From JAUSIK01 sp964547875 (GTDB lineage: Archaea > Nanobdellota > Nanobdellia > Pacearchaeales > GW2011-AR1), in NCBI GenBank assembly GCA_964547875.1, contig CAZJPE010000011.1, positions 1 through 12,780 of the forward strand: DNA of 12,780 nucleotides, given 5' to 3'. Position 1 is the stretch's first letter; every line of letters begins with the position of its first letter. Below the pieces are notes generated by a model. The model was not told the DNA's origin. It ran no database searches and saw only the letters and a list, made by a program, of their open reading frames with translations. The position numbers and the translations under genes were made by a program. Below, piece after piece: positions 11,557-12,780 of the stretch.

Positions 11557-12588
11557 ATGAAGAAATTGTTCATTGTCCTGTTTAGGCTTATAATTTTAGC
11601 AACTTTGGGCTGGTTTTTGTATCGAACATATTTATTTCTTAGCCCTCTTCAGAAATCAGGGTTCGACTGGACATATGGAGTTTTACTTGGACTTTTTCTT
11701 GTTGCTTTTATGCATTACAATTACAAATTTCATAAATCACTCTTTGCATGGCAAAAGAGGCGTAGAGATTATAAGGAAAAAGTGCAATCTCAAAAGAGAT
11801 TTTGCGAGAGATTTCTCAAAGAGATGTTTCAAAAATATTCTTCAGAAGAACTTAAGACGAGGATAAAAGAGATAGAAGAATACCCTTTTGTTAAGGAAGT
11901 AAGCGATTATAGAAATGAATTGGACGAAAAGCTTACCGAAGCTAAGAGAGTTCTTGAAGAAAAACAGCACAAAGAAGAGATTTCTAAAATGAAAGAAGAG
12001 AAGGACCAACTTCAGGAAGAAATTCAGGAGTTGAGACATGAGAAAATCATTGAATCTAATGATGAGGAAGCAAGGAAGAAAGAGATAAAGGGATTGCTTG
12101 ATTTCCGCAATAAAGTTTTCCTCAAAGAAGAATTAGATGATGAGGAAATTGAGATTATTTTAGAAGAAGGTTATGAACAAGCTAACGAGTATGATGTAGT
12201 TGAAAAAAGAATGATGCCTGTCTTAGTCAAAAAGATCATGAATCATTCTAAAACTCATACCTTTTTAGTTTGGTCAGTTATGCAACTACTAAACGAGATG
12301 AAAGAAGTAGACGATGTTGAAGAACACGAGACTAAAGATGCGGATATCACGTTCAAATACAAAGGAAAAACTTATGCATTGGAAATTGAAACAGGAACCT
12401 TGTTAGAAAAGAAAAAACAAACGAAAGCGAAAATAAGTTATCTCAATTATAAATATCCAGAGAGATGGATGTTCATTGTTTCGAATAAGAATTTACTTCC
12501 AGTTTATCGTACACTCGGACTAGCCACCTCAAGAAATGAGGTTGAGAAAAAGCTGGAAAAAATGCTGAAAAACTCCACTCGAAATTAG
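11557..12588 (+). CDS. membrane-anchored coiled-coil protein with PD-(D/E)XK-like domain
   Basis: This 343-residue protein has two N-terminal membrane helices (about 5-22 and 38-53), a basic juxtamembrane patch (WQKRRRDYKEK), a long charged coiled coil (about 85-175) and a C-terminal domain (about 220-325). That domain has H234, KDADITFKYKGKTYALEIETG with D263, E276 and E278, then QTKAKISYLN with K288/K292, then PERWMFIVSNKNLLPVY. The order D-(x12)-E-x-E-...-K fits a PD-(D/E)XK nuclease-like core, and E-I-E-T-G resembles the replication-relaxation family of plasmid and conjugative-element proteins. Soluble parts face the cytoplasm if the hairpin topology holds. An AGAGGGA purine run lies 7 bases before the start. 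The combination with a membrane anchor is unusual; function is not assigned. Confidence 0.82.
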   Translation: MKKLFIVLFRLIILATLGWFLYRTYLFLSPLQKSGFDWTYGVLLGLFLVAFMHYNYKFHKSLFAWQKRRRDYKEKVQSQKRFCERFLKEMFQKYSSEELKTRIKEIEEYPFVKEVSDYRNELDEKLTEAKRVLEEKQHKEEISKMKEEKDQLQEEIQELRHEKIIESNDEEARKKEIKGLLDFRNKVFLKEELDDEEIEIILEEGYEQANEYDVVEKRMMPVLVKKIMNHSKTHTFLVWSVMQLLNEMKEVDDVEEHETKDADITFKYKGKTYALEIETGTLLEKKKQTKAKISYLNYKYPERWMFIVSNKNLLPVYRTLGLATSRNEVEKKLEKMLKNSTRN

Positions 12589-12780
12589 TGGATGGGAATT
12601 TTGAGTGTTCGACGCTAATTCTATAAACAGTGGGGGGTGCAGGAGGTCACTGTATATGGGGCATACTTTCTTATTCTTAGCATAAAAAAAGATTTTTGTA
12701 TAAACCTTATTCTCAGTTTGCTTCGCCCCCCCCAACGCAGAGAAATTTTGAGGCGTGAAAAATAATCTATTGAAAGTTAC
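12589..12780. other. end region with G/C runs and small hairpins, no clear gene
   Basis: No convincing gene is visible. A 5-bp hairpin AGTGT-TCG-ACGCT (12604-12616) and a CAGTG/CACTG hairpin (12628-12652) enclose a G6 run (12632-12637); a C8 run (12726-12733) lies about 90 bases on. TATA-like CTATAAAC (12621-12628) and GTATAAACC (12698-12706) could be promoters for something that runs off the window; a GTG at 12755 opens an incomplete frame (KNNLLKV). Confidence 0.4.

Noticed and set aside
12529..12735. 68-codon minus-strand frame at the right end
   Set aside because: It has no recognisable motif, is rich in residues produced by the G run and AT-rich DNA, and overlaps the end of the coiled-coil gene.
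12755..12780. Possible GTG start of a gene running off the window
   Set aside because: Only eight full codons are visible and nothing supports translation beyond a GAGG stretch before the GTG.
1..12780. CRISPR array, rRNA or replication origin
   Set aside because: No regularly spaced repeats, no rRNA-like conserved segments and no ORB-like repeats beside an Orc1/Cdc6 gene were seen.

Overview
The window looks like chromosome of a small-genome, AT-rich archaeon, most plausibly a DPANN lineage (Woesearchaeota/Pacearchaeota-like); the phylum is inferred from general gene flavour and not proven. Archaeal signs are TATA-box promoters (TTTATATA/TTTAAA types) about 22-30 bases before most start codons with almost no Shine-Dalgarno sites, a tRNA-Glu interrupted at position 37/38 by an archaeal-type intron, a HerA-family ATPase carrying an intein, a Trm5-like tRNA methyltransferase, a PC4-like protein and archaeal-style toxin-antitoxin pairs.

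Layout. From the left edge to about 3960 everything reads leftward: a 47-residue zinc-ribbon protein, a Mn-type superoxide dismutase, an unrecognised 246-residue protein with a 16-bp palindrome over its start codon, a small unknown gene overlapping a Tat-lipoprotein with a TraB/ChaN-like fold, and a membrane-anchored DsbA-like thiol oxidoreductase. These suggest oxidative-stress and envelope functions. A 77-base divergent promoter then leads rightward to a HerA/VirD4-like ATPase interrupted in its Walker B motif by a 446-residue homing-endonuclease intein.

From 6700 to 8540 lie two toxin-antitoxin modules on either side of a Trm5-like methyltransferase. The first is an MazF/PemK-type pair whose toxin start is out of frame, explained by loss of one copy of a 5-bp repeat. 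The second is a DUF433/DUF5615 (VapBC-like PIN) pair. A PC4-like nucleic-acid-binding protein follows.

From 9218 to 11268 is an intact-looking 2.05-kb insertion sequence: 24-bp terminal inverted repeats (23/24 match), a 9-bp target duplication, a zinc-ribbon DDE transposase most like the IS6/IS240 group, and four passenger genes. Three passengers are small membrane proteins and the fourth is a 48-residue zinc-ribbon protein about 70% identical to the protein at the left edge of the window. I consider this cargo-bearing element the most interesting feature. It sits directly upstream of the promoter of tRNA-Glu(CTC), whose 96-base intron is highly structured.

The right end holds a membrane-anchored coiled-coil protein with a C-terminal PD-(D/E)XK-like nuclease signature, then about 190 bases with no clear gene but with G6 and C8 runs.
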